From positions 306,811-370,810 of the forward strand of contig WOFQ01000033.1 in NCBI GenBank assembly GCA_012184525.1: 64,000 nucleotides of DNA, read 5' to 3'. A model generated the notes under the pieces. That model searched no databases. It was not told where the DNA came from and saw nothing but the letters and a program-made list of their open reading frames with translations. Both the position numbers and the translations under genes were made by a program. Positions within the stretch are counted from its first letter, which is position 1, and each line of letters opens with the position of its first letter. Below, one piece after another: positions 47,040-58,736 of this stretch. Source of the stretch: Xenoacremonium recifei (taxonomy: Eukaryota; Ascomycota; Sordariomycetes; Hypocreales; Nectriaceae).

Positions 47040-48203
47040 ATGGCCTCCGCCGAAGTCCCCAAGACCTGCAAGGTCATCACCGCCGACACCATCGCCAAGA
47101 AGCTCCTGGCTGAGGTCAAGGAGACGCTCAGCAAGGTGCAGGGCGCTGATGGCTGTGAGCCAACCCTGGCGGCCTTCCTGGCCAACGACGATCCCGCTGC
47201 CGTCAAGTACGCCGAATGGTCCAAGAAGACCTGCGAAGAGAAGTGAGAACTTCCAGATTGGGCTGCCACTGTCTCTCATGACACCTGGTTGAACGCTCAT
47301 GCCTACGAATGAGACTGAGACTGATGCGTGCATACAGCGGCTTCAAGTTCGATCTCCGGAATGTGGAAAAGGACCTTCTTGAGGAGGAGATCATGAAGGC
47401 CAACGAGGATGAGAGCATTGATGGCATGATCGTCTATTATCCCATCTTCCCCAAGAATCCCACCCATGACAAGTACGTCCAGGAGACCGTCGAGCTCAAC
47501 AAGGACGTCGAGGGTCTTCGTCACAAGTACCTGCACAACATGTATCACAACATCCGCTTCCTGGATCCCCCGGAGAACCGAAAGAAGTCCATCCTGCCCT
47601 GCACGCCTCTGGCCGTCGTCAAGATTCTGGAGCACCTGCAGATCTACAACCCCATCCTGGCTCCTGGCAACCGTCTGTTCGGCAAGACCATCACCGTTAT
47701 TAACCGGTCCGAGGTCAATGGCCGCCCACTTGCTGCGCTCCTCGCCAACGATGGCGCTACCGTTTACTCTGTAGACATTACCGGCGTGCAGCTGTTCACC
47801 CGTGGCCAGGGCATCAAGAAGCCCCGTCATCAGGTCGAGGACAAGGAGGGTTGGGCTCTGGAGCAGTGCCTCCCTCTGAGCGACGTGGTCATTGGCGGTG
47901 TCCCTGTGGAATCTTTCAAGGTCCCTACTGAACTCATTCGAGATGGTGCCGTCTGCATCAACTTCTCGTCATACCGAAACTTTGACGGCCCTGCTATCAA
48001 GGAGAAGGCCTCTATCTACGTCCCGTCCGTCGGCAAAGTCACCATTGCTGTCCTGTTGAGGAACTTGGTTGTAAGTGCTCGAACTCATCCAATTAGACTT
48101 AACCCTGCTAACAAGTCAGCGTCTCATCGCCAACCGACCCTCCAAGGACGCCGAGGACAAGAAGAACATTCAGGCCCGAACTGAAGCCTTCGCAGATGAC
48201 TAA
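47040..48203 (+). CDS. MTD1: NAD-dependent methylenetetrahydrofolate dehydrogenase
   Basis: Cytosolic one-carbon enzyme oxidising 5,10-methylene-THF with NAD, feeding purine synthesis. Three exons: 47040-47242, 47338-48070 and 48120-48203, 339 residues. The N-terminal catalytic part has CKVITADTIAKKLLAEVK and DGMIVYYPIFPKNPTHDKYV; NKDVEGLRHKYLHNMYHN and SILPCTPLAVVKILEHL follow, and the nucleotide-binding half has GKTITVINRSEVNGRPLAAL. The spacing and the YYPIF motif match the fungal monofunctional NAD enzyme rather than the trifunctional C1-THF synthase. The last exon is 84 nt. Confidence 0.96.
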
Positions 48204-48444
48204 ATATTGCTTTAGCAAACCTTACACCACACCTAGAAAAAGTTAGGAGTTATGATACCTGGTGGTTTCTTCCATTACTGGACCACGAGACGGGAGTGTT
48301 TTTCAGGGCCTTGGGAATTATGATAAAAACAAAATAACCATTCTGGAGTATTATAGAAGGAAATATATCAAAGATTCTCATTCTCGAATGTAGCCTGTCT
48401 TGATCTCTCTCCTTCATGTTGACTTGGATATCTAATTACTTGGG

Positions 48445-48462
48445 TACCTGAAACTTCAGGTA
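48445..48462. repeat. 18-bp inverted repeat downstream of MTD1
   Basis: TACCTGAA and TTCAGGTA arms separated by two bases form a perfect hairpin about 240 bp past the MTD1 stop. It may sit in the 3' UTR or beyond it. Confidence 0.5.
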
Positions 48463-51081
48463 ATGCCTGAGACGTCACTGGCTCAACAGGTTTATCAGAT
48501 CTAGCATCAACTACCTGTAATTCGAGGAATAATCCAACGGCAAGTACTTGCCGATGCCGTTTCACGAAACAGAATCTCCAGCGGATAAGGTTGAGTCCCT
48601 GGGCTGTCAGCCAAGTCTGGGGTCATGTTGCCCGTTAGTCCGTATAACCGCAGACAAATATAGCTCAGCCCAGTAATTAAGCCGCATTCTCTGCACGGAG
48701 TACGCGCAACGAGATCACGAGGCGAGTTTTAAATCTCGTTATCGAGGCGGGATCTTGTTTCACTTGCTACGCAGACGACGTACCATTCCTCGCCTGATCA
48801 AACTTGGAGATCAGCCACTCACCCGTGCAGGAATTACGCACCGAATCGCCGCCATCCTGGTCTGAAGCTCGCAGAGTTTCGACGTCGGGCTCTGCCGCTG
48901 ACGGGAAAATACCTTGACAAGTGACAAGGTTCCCATAAAGCCGAATATCCACCACTGGGATCCCCTGAGACTCGACCCCAATGCTACGTCGCAGTCCCGC
49001 ACGATGAGATGGAGCCGGCATCCTGTTGTTGATCGGTTGTTGATCCGATCCAGCTATTCGGATTGTTGCATGCATCTTGTGTCATGATGTTAACTCCGAG
49101 GTCTTGAACTCTTGCGGCGAAGCGTGTTGTTGAGCGGCATTAAATCCTCATGAGGCCTTTCACCGGTGATACAAGTCATGAGACGCTCATGAAAGGCACT
49201 TCGTTTTCATCACAACTCATTTTTCGTCCAGGCTCGCCGAGATTTTCTCATTTGGTTTCGAAATTTCACTCACTCCAAGAACATCACCTACGTAGCGGGC
49301 GCTTGTGTAGCATTTCCTTCAGATGCCCAATTACTGACAACACAACTCCACATGCACTGTTTCGTGTAAGTTTGACAAGAGGTCACAGGAATGTGCGAGT
49401 TCTAGGAAATCGCGTATTTCAACAAATGATATGTGAAGGTTAAGGATGCCGAATTGTTGTGATGAAGCCTGAATATTTTGGACTTCTCCTGGACGTGCAC
49501 TTGGTGTAAGCGGGTTGGTTAGTTTCCTTGCGCTTTGACCCAGTCTCGCGACGACGAGAAATTTTCATATCCTTAGGGTAGAGGATTGTCTGTCAGTGAC
49601 TCCGAGATCCTTCGGCATGAAACTTAACTCCAACAATTACTTGCATTCGAGACACTCGATCAGTTTGTGCTCTTTTATCACGGGTTTTCAAAGTCACTAG
49701 GAAAAACACCTCCCACGTCTGATAGGCCATTGATCAACTTGAGCACTAAGAGCCACTAAAACCAATAAGTCCTTGTCACTACAGGTCTTTCTCGGTACGG
49801 AATGCTCCTCATAGTGAGCCGACAAGGGCGGGGACTGCTTCTGGCAGCTTAGCTGCAACCCATCAGTTCAGAAGAGCATCAACTCGCGTGATGCAAATTT
49901 CCCGTATCCTCATTGGAATGGACGGCGAAGCTTGGACATGATGCTCTTTCGGTGGACTCGAGGCCCTAGCGCTTCAGAGCCTCAGACAAATGGCTAAATT
50001 GCCAGGTACCTATTGGTCTTGTACCTCGCTTTTGTTGCGCTTCTTTTAGTCCCTTTCTCGAAACACCGCAAGCGCCTGGTTAGAAGATGTGCCAAGGGGA
50101 GCCGCGTGGCACCCACATCGACTGCGGATCACGGAAGTGGACAACAACGACCTCGCATCCGTTGCAGAGGTTCTTTGCTCGACCCAAGGTGGCTAGTTGC
50201 TCATTCGTCAGGTTTCGGGAAACCCCGATGGCGAATCACATATTCGATGAAATCCTCGAGAATTTGGAACTATTGTCAAGTCAGCAGATGGCCCATTCTA
50301 GACCCGTCTTTCAGGTCGTCGAGGAAGATCAAAGCGAGCTCTCAGCCCATTTCGATTCTCTCATCGAGTCGATACTTCATGCTGCAAGGACTTTCCCCGC
50401 ACTGGACCAAAGGTTCGTCCCAACGCCGAGGTCTGATCTTCATCGCCCATTCCTTGAAGACGGCGGTCAACACCAGCTGAAGCACGCTCAGGTCGATAAC
50501 AGAGACATGGAAGGCCCATGCTCTCGAAACACTCTGCGGGATATCCCACTCCTTGGCGGAACAAGCTGATGAATAAACGCCAACCAGAACTTGCTCGTGC
50601 TATTTCAGTCAATCGAACAAGGATGCTCCGTCCTCCATCCAAGATTTAGAAACACGGTGCCTCAGACTTTATCACATTAAGCCCACGGATCTTCAACACG
50701 GGGCTTAACGAATCGATGCTTCGTAATTGCTCGGTGATATTTGACTGATCATCTTTCGATAGGTGAGATTCGCTTCTGCGATTGAGACATCTTGGCGCAC
50801 CCAATGATCCAGGTCCCCTGTAGGCGAGCCAGACCCCGCTGTGTCTCGTCAATATTCCGATTCTGCCGGGAAAATGAGAGCCTCTACACCGTACGTCTGA
50901 GGCATCGTGAAAGCGAGCCAATAGTGTAATCAATAGCACTAGTCAGCCTTCTTCGCGACTAACCGACGTCTGCACAGGCGCTCGCTTCTTGCCACGGTGG
51001 TCAGCACGACAAGGATAGGCGATATCATATTTGCATTATGCCGATGAACACCCGTTCGTCGCAAGTGAAATGCTCTCATTA

Positions 51082-51106
51082 GACTTTGACTTTGACTTTG
51101 ACTTTG
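51082..51106. repeat. GACTTT hexanucleotide tandem (4 units)
   Basis: Four consecutive GACTTT units plus a partial one in a gene-poor interval; a simple microsatellite. Confidence 0.8.
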
Positions 51107-53242
51107 TTGATCAGAGAACTCCGTACGGCGCAGTACCTAATTCTCTGTTGAGGAACGCAGCAGCACATGCAACTCGCTCCATATTAAGCCACGAGGGCAA
51201 GTCACATCAACTCCATACAATCCACTTTTCCTCGTTGCCGGCAGCACGGAAACTTGGAAGCATGGGAGAAGGCATTGACGTTTCCCTTCAAGGGGCTTCC
51301 TACTCTGTAAGACGTGGATGCATGCGCGATGACCCTGGACCTTGTCAACCCAGGTACGTACCTACATGTAGATGCGGGCACGTTTGCGGGGCTGCCGTCC
51401 CTGAGCTTTGAGCCCGGAGAATCAAGCTAAGACGTGCGAGTTGATGATGGGGGCGGCGCATGATTAGAGGCGGCCGGCCGCGGGGGACTTATCAGCAATT
51501 GGAATCATCCCGAGCAAGGTGACGTTGGAACGACCGGTGACCTGCCGAAGACCCCCCAGACCTTGACTTCGGCAGTGACGGGCGAGGCCAGCAAGGCTAA
51601 ACGCTTGAGGTCTCATTCGGCATATGGTATGATGCTGTGCCCTCGCGCCGGGGTTTCGTGGTGGTGGAACCGAGCGTCTCGTCCCGCGCGTGGGTGATTA
51701 TCGAGGGGCTCTGATAAGTCGAGATAGCAAGTGGAAAAGGGAAAGGACGGAGAACCGTCGATCATCATGGCGGGGAGGGGCAGCGTATCGGCTCTGAACC
51801 GACGGAGGTGGTGAAGGTGGTGGTGACGAGGCGAAGTTCGAAACAAGCGCAGCCTGATGCTAGTCCAGCCTTGTCTGCAGGCCGTCAACCTAACGGGAAG
51901 CACATGCAAGAGGGCGGGATGCGGAAAGAGCCCTGGTCGAGCCTTCTAATTCGAGGTCCAGGTTCCATGGATCATGGGCCATGGATGGAAGGAGTCGCCT
52001 CGGGACGTGCCTGCCTGACCTTACCACCCAACCACCTTACGCAAGCACGCTCCGAGAGGATTAGGGCAGGATTGGACTTGGCCGTTCCAGCGATTTCATT
52101 CCATCCCCAATGCAACCTCCATCTAGCAAACACCAGGACCAGGACGTGAGCGATCCAGCTGCAAGCCTCATCACCAAGCAGCAAGTGATACTCCACTGTC
52201 GACGCCACCAGGTGCAGCCCTAACGCGGACGATCAATCATTGGTCAATTGCCCTGCCCGGCTCAGATCTCCGCCATCCCGAGGGTGCTGCAGAGCCCGAG
52301 TTGTCTTCAATAGTCGTCGACTCCTTGGCACCATGAGCTGACGTTGCTCTGACGCCCTTCGAAGCGATGCCAGCTTACAGTGCCGCCTGACCCTGCTTCA
52401 AAGGCGCATAACCACCATGATCCCATTCCAGTCGAGAGCGAGACCGGTGAGGGCATGTGCATCAACGATCAAACAAGGATTCTCGTTGCAGTGGGTCAAC
52501 ACGCTCCCAGAGTCACATACTTACTCCATACTCAGTACTCCGGACCGGACAGTATCGTGCCCTTGGCATGCCCGGGCAAAGGTCAAACCTTCGCGGGGGT
52601 TGACGCTTTTGGAGGGGAAGACAGTCTCGGAGCAAGCGACGCTTTCGTTTGGCACCTTTGCCGTACGGACAAGTCAAGCCACTGGGTTTTGATTCATCGA
52701 AATTGCCCTTGCCAACGAGCCAGCCAGAACTGCAAGAAGACGCCGCAATGTTGCACAGTGTCCCGGCGCGGGATCCATCGCCTCCGTACGCACATATCTG
52801 ACACGATCTAACAGCTACTTGTCTATACGCAACCCGTCACCTCGGCGTCCTACTCTGTACAGGGGCCGCTCGGGACCAGGGTCGATGTGATGGTTGAAGA
52901 TGGGAACGGACTGGTGCGATTGACTGTGCGTCGGGGCCCCGAAAATAGCCCAGCGTCCACAGTCCAAACGTCCAAACGTCCCACAACAAGCGTCAAAGTG
53001 CGTCCCTGGCTCCCCGACCGAGAGGGTACTCCGGCTCGCCGTACTGGCACCTACGCTCCTACGCTCCGTGCGGGTGAGCAGCCAAGCCAAGGTTTGAGGG
53101 CGGACGAGGAGCCAGCGAGGGCACCCGAGGGCACAAATTTCCACCTGGGCCAAGGTGACGAACTTTTGCTCCACCGATGCGCCGCCCGTCGCAGACACAG
53201 ACCCAACCCAGGCACAAGCACAGGCTGCGGGCGGGCAGCTGG

Positions 53243-53262
53243 CTCGCTCGCTCGCTCGCTCG
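53243..53262. repeat. CTCG tetranucleotide tandem (5 units)
   Basis: Five exact CTCG units, about 430 bp before the TATA box of the small cysteine-rich gene. Confidence 0.85.
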
Positions 53263-53694
53263 ACTGAGCGCACAGTCGGTGCCCCGGGCAGGGCGAAGTG
53301 CGAGCCCTCTCCCAGCCCTTCTAGCCCTTCTCTCATTGAGTCCGTCAGTCATTGCTCTCAGACATGGGACATGGTACGGTCTCATCCGGCGCCGTGTCTT
53401 AAGGACCCGCCGTCCGTGGCCTCCACCCTCCTCCGAGACCTCAACACTCCCGTCAGTACCTTACTTTCTGGATGTGCCTTAATAGCGGTCCGTCTCCCGC
53501 TCACCACCATTCTTTATGTACATGTACCTTGAGAGCTTCGAACTGCCGCGGTCCTAAGAATATACCCCGCGCCTCCTTCTTCCTACACTTGAGAGTTCCG
53601 CTTACAGGCTGAACCCTCCAACATACCTGGTCCTGTCCTCTCTCACATAGCATCCACCTTCTTCACACGACTATACGTCACCCACTGCAAGAAG

Positions 53695-53702
53695 TATATA
53701 TA
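53695..53702 (+). promoter_or_regulatory. TATATATA box before the small cysteine-rich gene
   Basis: An exact TATATATA is followed by a CT-rich stretch, a usual transcription-start context in filamentous fungi. From here to 53962 there is no ATG on the + strand, so the ORF at 53962 would start at the first AUG of the transcript. A putative leader intron with GTGAGT and CAG ends spans 53866-53926. Confidence 0.5.
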
Positions 53703-53961
53703 GAGGCCCTCGCGTCTCTTTCTCTGCTTCTTTTCGACTATCCCAAGAGTTCTTCAGTCTTTACACCACGACCCTCGCCATTTAGCAGTGTCGTATCGTT
53801 GACCTTGACAAGGTGGACATCACCCTCTCCTTCAGCTCTGACCAAGCTCAAGGCCGTACTCATCCGTGAGTATATCAAGTTGAAAGGACGATACCGTCCC
53901 TATAGACTGTCACTTACATCAACCAGTTTATACGTCATCTCGTTGTACCCGCTTAACAACC

Positions 53962-54126
53962 ATGTGCGATTTTACCAAGAACTATTACATTTACATGTCT
54001 TGCATGGATCCCGGCACACACTTCTGCAAGACTTCCACAGACGGAAACAAACAAAAATGCTGCCCAAACAGCCCTCATGAACGCTACATTGTCATTCCCG
54101 AAAACTGCCCTCTGTGTTGTGGTTGA
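53962..54126 (+). CDS. 54-residue cysteine-rich protein
   Basis: A single open frame of 54 codons. The peptide begins MCDFTKNYYIYMSC and ends ENCPLCCG, with eight cysteines (positions 2, 14, 22, 33, 34, 49, 52, 53), a Lys/Gln/Asn-rich middle (STDGNKQKCCPN), and no signal peptide. Fungal genomes carry families of small cytosolic-looking proteins starting MCDFT with spaced cysteines; the resemblance is from memory and unverified. The even cysteine count and CC pairs could mean metal binding or disulfides. Support comes from the TATA box, CT-rich start region and first-AUG position. It might be spliced further at the 3' end. Confidence 0.55.
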   Translation: MCDFTKNYYIYMSCMDPGTHFCKTSTDGNKQKCCPNSPHERYIVIPENCPLCCG

Positions 54127-56707
54127 TTGTTTGTTCACCTACAGACCTTCCAGCAACGGCAGTAAAACCAACAAATCCACCTTCCGCCGACTGTCCATCC
54201 GTTTACGCGATTTATGCCTCTACATTCACATTCCATCACTCATTTAGTCGATCTTGGAGCCGACTTGTGTCGATTGCCCGAAAATTATCGGGCGGTTCAG
54301 ATCGAGCCTTGCCGTACGGCATTCCAGGGCCACAACTATGCAACGGTGTTTCACCTTACAGCCGTGAGATCGCCTCCATTGCTTGAACTCCACTGCCTAG
54401 GGTGAAGTACATGGGAGGCAGGGAATGCATTGGTAGAGCTAGATCGTGCGAAAGGCACAGTGGAACGCCACAGGAAGGAACAAATACCGGTAAACGGTAA
54501 TGAGTTTGTGGGACTTTGGGACATGGGACATGGAATATAGGGATTACAAGAATCGATATGGCAGTCAAGGCTCGATCAGGTATTGGACTTTATTAGAAGC
54601 CCAAATTAAACACACCTTAGCCTTCGAATTTCCATGTATAAACAGTATAAGATGTGGCTAGAGCATAAGAAAGCGGCGTAAAGAATATTCCTCACGCTCC
54701 TGAGCGTATTAGATGTATCATGCTGGAGTAAACATCACGGAATTCCGCGGCGACTAGCTGAAGACACTTGTTTGTCGATAGTTACATCCCTTTCGTCTGG
54801 TGAGTACAAGGCAATTCCCTCGCTCGTATAAGTGGTTACGTAGTCAGAGTTACTTGATACGACGTCAGATCTAAGAGATCTATCGTTCCTGCCACTCGCC
54901 CGCCTGTAGGTCCCCGAAGTTCCGCTCCTGTTCGACAGCGGTTCATGCCGGCAAATCCGTCATCACTTACTTCGTCATCCCTTCGACACCACGAGACCTC
55001 GGAGCATGGGTATCGTTGACTGCGGCCGGAAGGAGCCAGAGACCCGGACGTATAGGAGGAGGTTCCAGGGATGGGCTCTGTTCACTTGAAGCATAAGTCA
55101 TGTCATCGCCGCCGCCACCACCATTACGCCTTTGTGGTGGTCAGGGTCAGCACTTCCAAATCCCTCGCCGAGCTCACACAGATAGGAAGTCGCAGCGATT
55201 GGTTCGACACCTGGAGAGATAGAACGGGGACTACAGGGATAGTCCGGCAAGCTTTCGACCTATATGATCGCCCCAGCCGTGATATTACAACACGAGCTTC
55301 CAGCTAGACAAAGTTCAGCCCTTTCTATTTTCGGTCCCGTGGCCGATAGCAACGCGGGTGAGACGGCTTGTTCGCTCGCGATGCCCGACTGTACATAGAT
55401 AGTCGAGAGCTGGTGAAGCCAGAAACGGCCACTTGAAACGGCAGCTCTCACATCCCTGTTGAGCTAGCGATCAAGCCGCGCGGGCGCCTTCGAGGGCTGT
55501 GAAGCTTGGCGAGCACGGCTTACTTGTACAGTGAGTGCTGTGAGGACGTGATTCTTACTCATGATTTGTGAGATGTAGAGAGGAAAGGACGAAGCGAGGC
55601 GGGAATCAGATCTCAGCACCCACGATATCCACTGCAGGGATTCCTCTCGGTCCCGTCTGCAACGATGATCACGAGCTGGTTGCCTCTTTGCCCTCCAAGA
55701 CCCAGAAGCCGGCCACGCATTTGATCGCTGGAGATTCTCCGATCGTCCCACGCAGCTCCGGCACGCGTACCGTACCCACGATGATCACCACTGCAGACTG
55801 GTTGAAACTCACCGGTCGACGGGGAAATCCATGAGTGGCGGGACAACCATTTCGCGCAGGCCGTTTTCTGTTGCCGAAAGCTTTGACGTGTGTGCCTGCC
55901 GGTACTCGCTAACGGAAAGTCTGGGAGAGAGGAGTCTGTGTGTGTGAAGGGGGATTTCGTATGAAACAGCCTAGCAGCTTAGATCCCCCCGCGGCACGGT
56001 TTCGACGTGTAGCCTGATTGGGCGCGCCTCCGCGAGGGCCGGGCGTCCGGGAGATGTTCCCAGCGGCCGCAGCCATTGCCGAAAGGGTCCTCTGGTGAGG
56101 TGAGGCTCGAGAACTTTCTGGTCAGGCAGGTGAGGGACGACGCGGCGGACGAGGCTTGCGTGGATATCCGGTGGGAGAGTCGGCACGATGCGGGATGAAG
56201 AGATGATGAGTTGACTACTCCGTAGTTTCTCCAGGATCAGGGGGTTTGAGTAAAAGTCTTGCTTGGTTCATGTGATGTGAGACAAGTACGAAAACTTGGA
56301 TGTTGGCGATAGGGGCATTGAGCTATGGTCTTAGAAAGAAGGACCAAAATCTTACGGATTCCTCAGCATCCGAAAGATCTAGACCAAAAAGAAGGCAGTA
56401 CTTTCGAGGCAAGTACCTTCCAAAGTTCTCAGGCGGCGGCGCACGTGGGTTATCTGATCTGATAAATAGGCTCAGAAGAGCTGTGCTTTGGTCTAGAGAA
56501 GCACATTGCGACATAGACAAGTCATCAGGCATATGATCAGCAAGCCTATCGTCTAGATACATACTTTGTGCCTTATGCCTTACTCCATACACCCTACGAG
56601 AATGCGGAAGACACGGTAGACCAATCAATGCCAACATAAAAAAGGGCAAAAGGGCATTAAGGGCAAAAAAAGAAACCCTCTCTCAATCATGAATTGTATA
56701 GGAATAA
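54127..56707. other. 2.6 kb without a recognisable gene
   Basis: Short frames on both strands around 55460-55850 overlap one another and match nothing I know. The 3' UTR of the small cysteine-rich gene probably occupies the start. The sequence before the tRNA (56300-56700) is A-rich. Confidence 0.4.
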
Positions 56708-56790
56708 GCCCGATGCGGGGGTCGAACCCGCAACCTTGAGATGTGTGAACTCGTAAGAGTCTCACGCTCTACCGATTGAGCTAACCGGGC
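56708..56790 (-). tRNA. tRNA-Lys (anticodon CUU) with an 11-nt intron
   Basis: The minus strand reads as a full cloverleaf: acceptor GCCCGGT pairing with ATCGGGC (one G-T pair), D-arm GCTC...GAGC, anticodon stem TGAGA/TCTCA with loop CTCTTAA, and T-arm GCGGGTTCGACCCCCGC. Between A37 and A38 an 11-nt insert (CGAGTTCACAC) interrupts the loop at the position where nuclear tRNA introns sit, leaving a 72-nt mature tRNA. No CCA is encoded, as expected in eukaryotes. Confidence 0.96.
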
Positions 56791-57650
56791 AGGTCAATTG
56801 GTTACAAGGGCGCAATAACTTCCTATGTACTCTGAGTAGGAAAGGATCAGGCTGATCTCGCCGTTGCATGAGGTAAATTGATTGAGAACATGTATTCTTA
56901 CTGTCTATGTAGGTTCTTTTTCTTTACTTTTACCTATCTTCTCTTTATAGCCTTCGTCTCTTGAATCTACGTTGTGAACAATTCAGTGCCAATTCTGCCT
57001 ACCCTGTAGTTCGATATAGTATTTGATTGTATTCTCAGTTCTACGATTTATCATCGCTCTCCTTGTTATGTCTCGCGGCGGATCTTGCATTCTGGTGTCT
57101 TTATTTATTTATTGATTTATTTTGTGTGTTTGTATTAAGGGGTTTTGGTATTTGAGGACTTGGGTTATGAGGTATGGTAGAGAAATGAAATTGATGGTAG
57201 ATAATATTGCAGCGGGGTTGATAATCGGCACCAAAAGCGAACTCCGCAAAAGAGCTTCCAGCATCGCCTCTCAACTTGCGGGGAGAGCACCGCAGAGCCC
57301 CCTACAACTGCAAAGAAAGCGAGTGCGAATCCGAACGGCCTTTGCCCCAATGCCGTTCCCGGGGATTCCGGGGAGATTTTGGCCGCGGCTCGGCGCTGCA
57401 GCAAACAGACAGCCCGGCAAGCCGACATCCCCAGGTGGGGCGACCCCGGATTGCCCCACACGTGCCGAGGCTTGGACACTCTCATCTGACACGTTCGTCC
57501 ATCAACAACCTCCTTTCGTTCTGGATAGAAGCCAGACATAATAGATCGAGCGAGCATCTGTGCCTTTGGTCCCGTACATTCTCCTTGTTGTCTTTATATA
57601 TACGATTGGATTTGTTGGCGTAGACCTTGCATTGGAAACACCTCCGCGTC
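56791..57650. other. Promoter region of the dienoyl-CoA reductase gene
   Basis: A/T-rich sequence to about 57200 (including the tRNA's upstream flank), then GC-rich to the start codon. TATATATACGATTGG near 57595-57610 is TATA-like. Open frames here lie on both strands and look non-coding. Confidence 0.45.
57465..57470. promoter_or_regulatory. CCGAGG element (FarA/FarB-type fatty-acid response)
   Basis: CCGAGG lies 181 nt before the start of the beta-oxidation gene. CCTCGG/CCGAGG is the core bound by the Zn2Cys6 regulators FarA and FarB, which induce peroxisomal fatty-acid breakdown genes in Aspergillus and other filamentous fungi. A six-base match alone is weak; the fit to the gene's function raises it. 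Confidence 0.45.
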
Positions 57651-58736
57651 ATGTCTGTGCCAGAGTCCACGTACCTGAGTCCTGTCTGGAAGGATGGCAT
57701 CTTCAGTCCGTTTTCGCCTTGTGAACACCCAAAACGAAGGAGACATAGCTGACCTCGAGTAGATAATCGGGTGGTCTTCGTGACCGGCGGTGCCGGCACC
57801 ATCTGCAGTATGCAGACCAGAGCTCTCGTTCGCTTGGGAGCCAACGCCTGCATCATCGGGAGGAGCGTTGAGAAGACCGAACAAGCGGCAAAGGATATTG
57901 CGACAGTCCGCCCAGGCTCCAAGGTCATCGGTATCGGAGGCTGTGATGTTCGAAAGGTGCCGGCCTTGAGAATACCCAAGTCATAGACCAATTGCTGACG
58001 CGCTCACGTATAGCCCGAGAGCCTCACAGCAGCCGCTGAGAGATGTGCCAAAGAACTAGGAGGGATCGACTTTGTCATGTAAGCCTTGCCATGAACTACG
58101 AATTTCACACAAACTGACATAATTAGCGCCGGCGCTGCGGGAAACTTCATTGTCCCTATGGAGGGCATGAGCTCCAACGCATTCAAGACGGTCATGGACA
58201 TAGACGTCCTGGGCACCTTCAACACGATCAAGGCCACCATGCCCTACCTCCTTAAGAGCACGACTCCCAGGATCATCTATATCTCCGCCACGTTCCACTA
58301 CACCGGAATGCCGCTCCAAGCCCACGTCTCGGCCGCTAAAGCCGCCATAGACTCACTCATGGCTTCCGTATCACTAGAGTACGGTCCTCGCGGCGTGACG
58401 AGCAACGTCATCGCGCCCGGCGGCATCGAGGGCACCGAAGGTCTGGCACGGCTGAGCAGCGACAAGCCGGAGGACATGCGTGCTTATGCAGCGGCGATCC
58501 CCAGCGGACGTGTTGGCACGGTCAGAGATATTGCTGACGCGACAGTGTATCTCTTCAGCGAGGCGGGCAGCTACGTCAACGGACAGGTGTTGGCAGTGGA
58601 TGGCGCAGCCTGGAGGCGGCAAGGCGCGCTCATGGTTGGTCTGGATGAGGAGATGAAGTATCCGAAATTCCTGTTGGCAGGAGAAATTTCACAGAACCTG
58701 CGAGATCCGCGGAAGGACGGCAAAGCAAAGCTCTGA
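57651..58736 (+). CDS. SPS19: Peroxisomal 2,4-dienoyl-CoA reductase (SDR family)
   Basis: NADPH-dependent reductase removing 2,4-double bonds so that unsaturated fatty acids can pass beta-oxidation. Four exons: 57651-57705, 57763-57956, 58014-58078 and 58127-58736, 307 residues. SDR landmarks: the nucleotide-binding VVFVTGGAGTICSMQTRALV, FVIAGAAGNFIVPMEGMS (NAAGNF-like), IIYISATFHYTGMP and HVSAAKAAIDSLM, where Lys follows at SAAKAA; DECR enzymes replace the SDR Tyr in just this way. The C-terminus KAKL ends in AKL, a valid PTS1 peroxisome signal. Intron 1 has a GTCCGT donor. A CCGAGG element lies upstream. Confidence 0.93.

Larger units (their letters stand above)
48204..53694. other. 5.5 kb gene-poor region
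   Basis: I recognise no gene. A minus-strand frame at 50361-50939 is open but for one stop at 50646, and a plus frame at 50087-50569 is open; neither resembles a known family, and they overlap on opposite strands. Simple motifs include a GACTTT tandem at 51082-51106 and a palindrome at 48445-48462. Relics of decayed genes or unannotated non-coding transcripts are both possible. Confidence 0.4.

Noticed and set aside
50087..50569. 160-residue plus-strand frame
   Set aside because: Amino-acid sequence matches nothing recognised, it overlaps an equally open minus frame, and it lacks promoter or splice support. Left as unexplained.
52380..52811. 143-residue plus-strand frame
   Set aside because: No start context, no domain, and overlapping frames; looks like chance.
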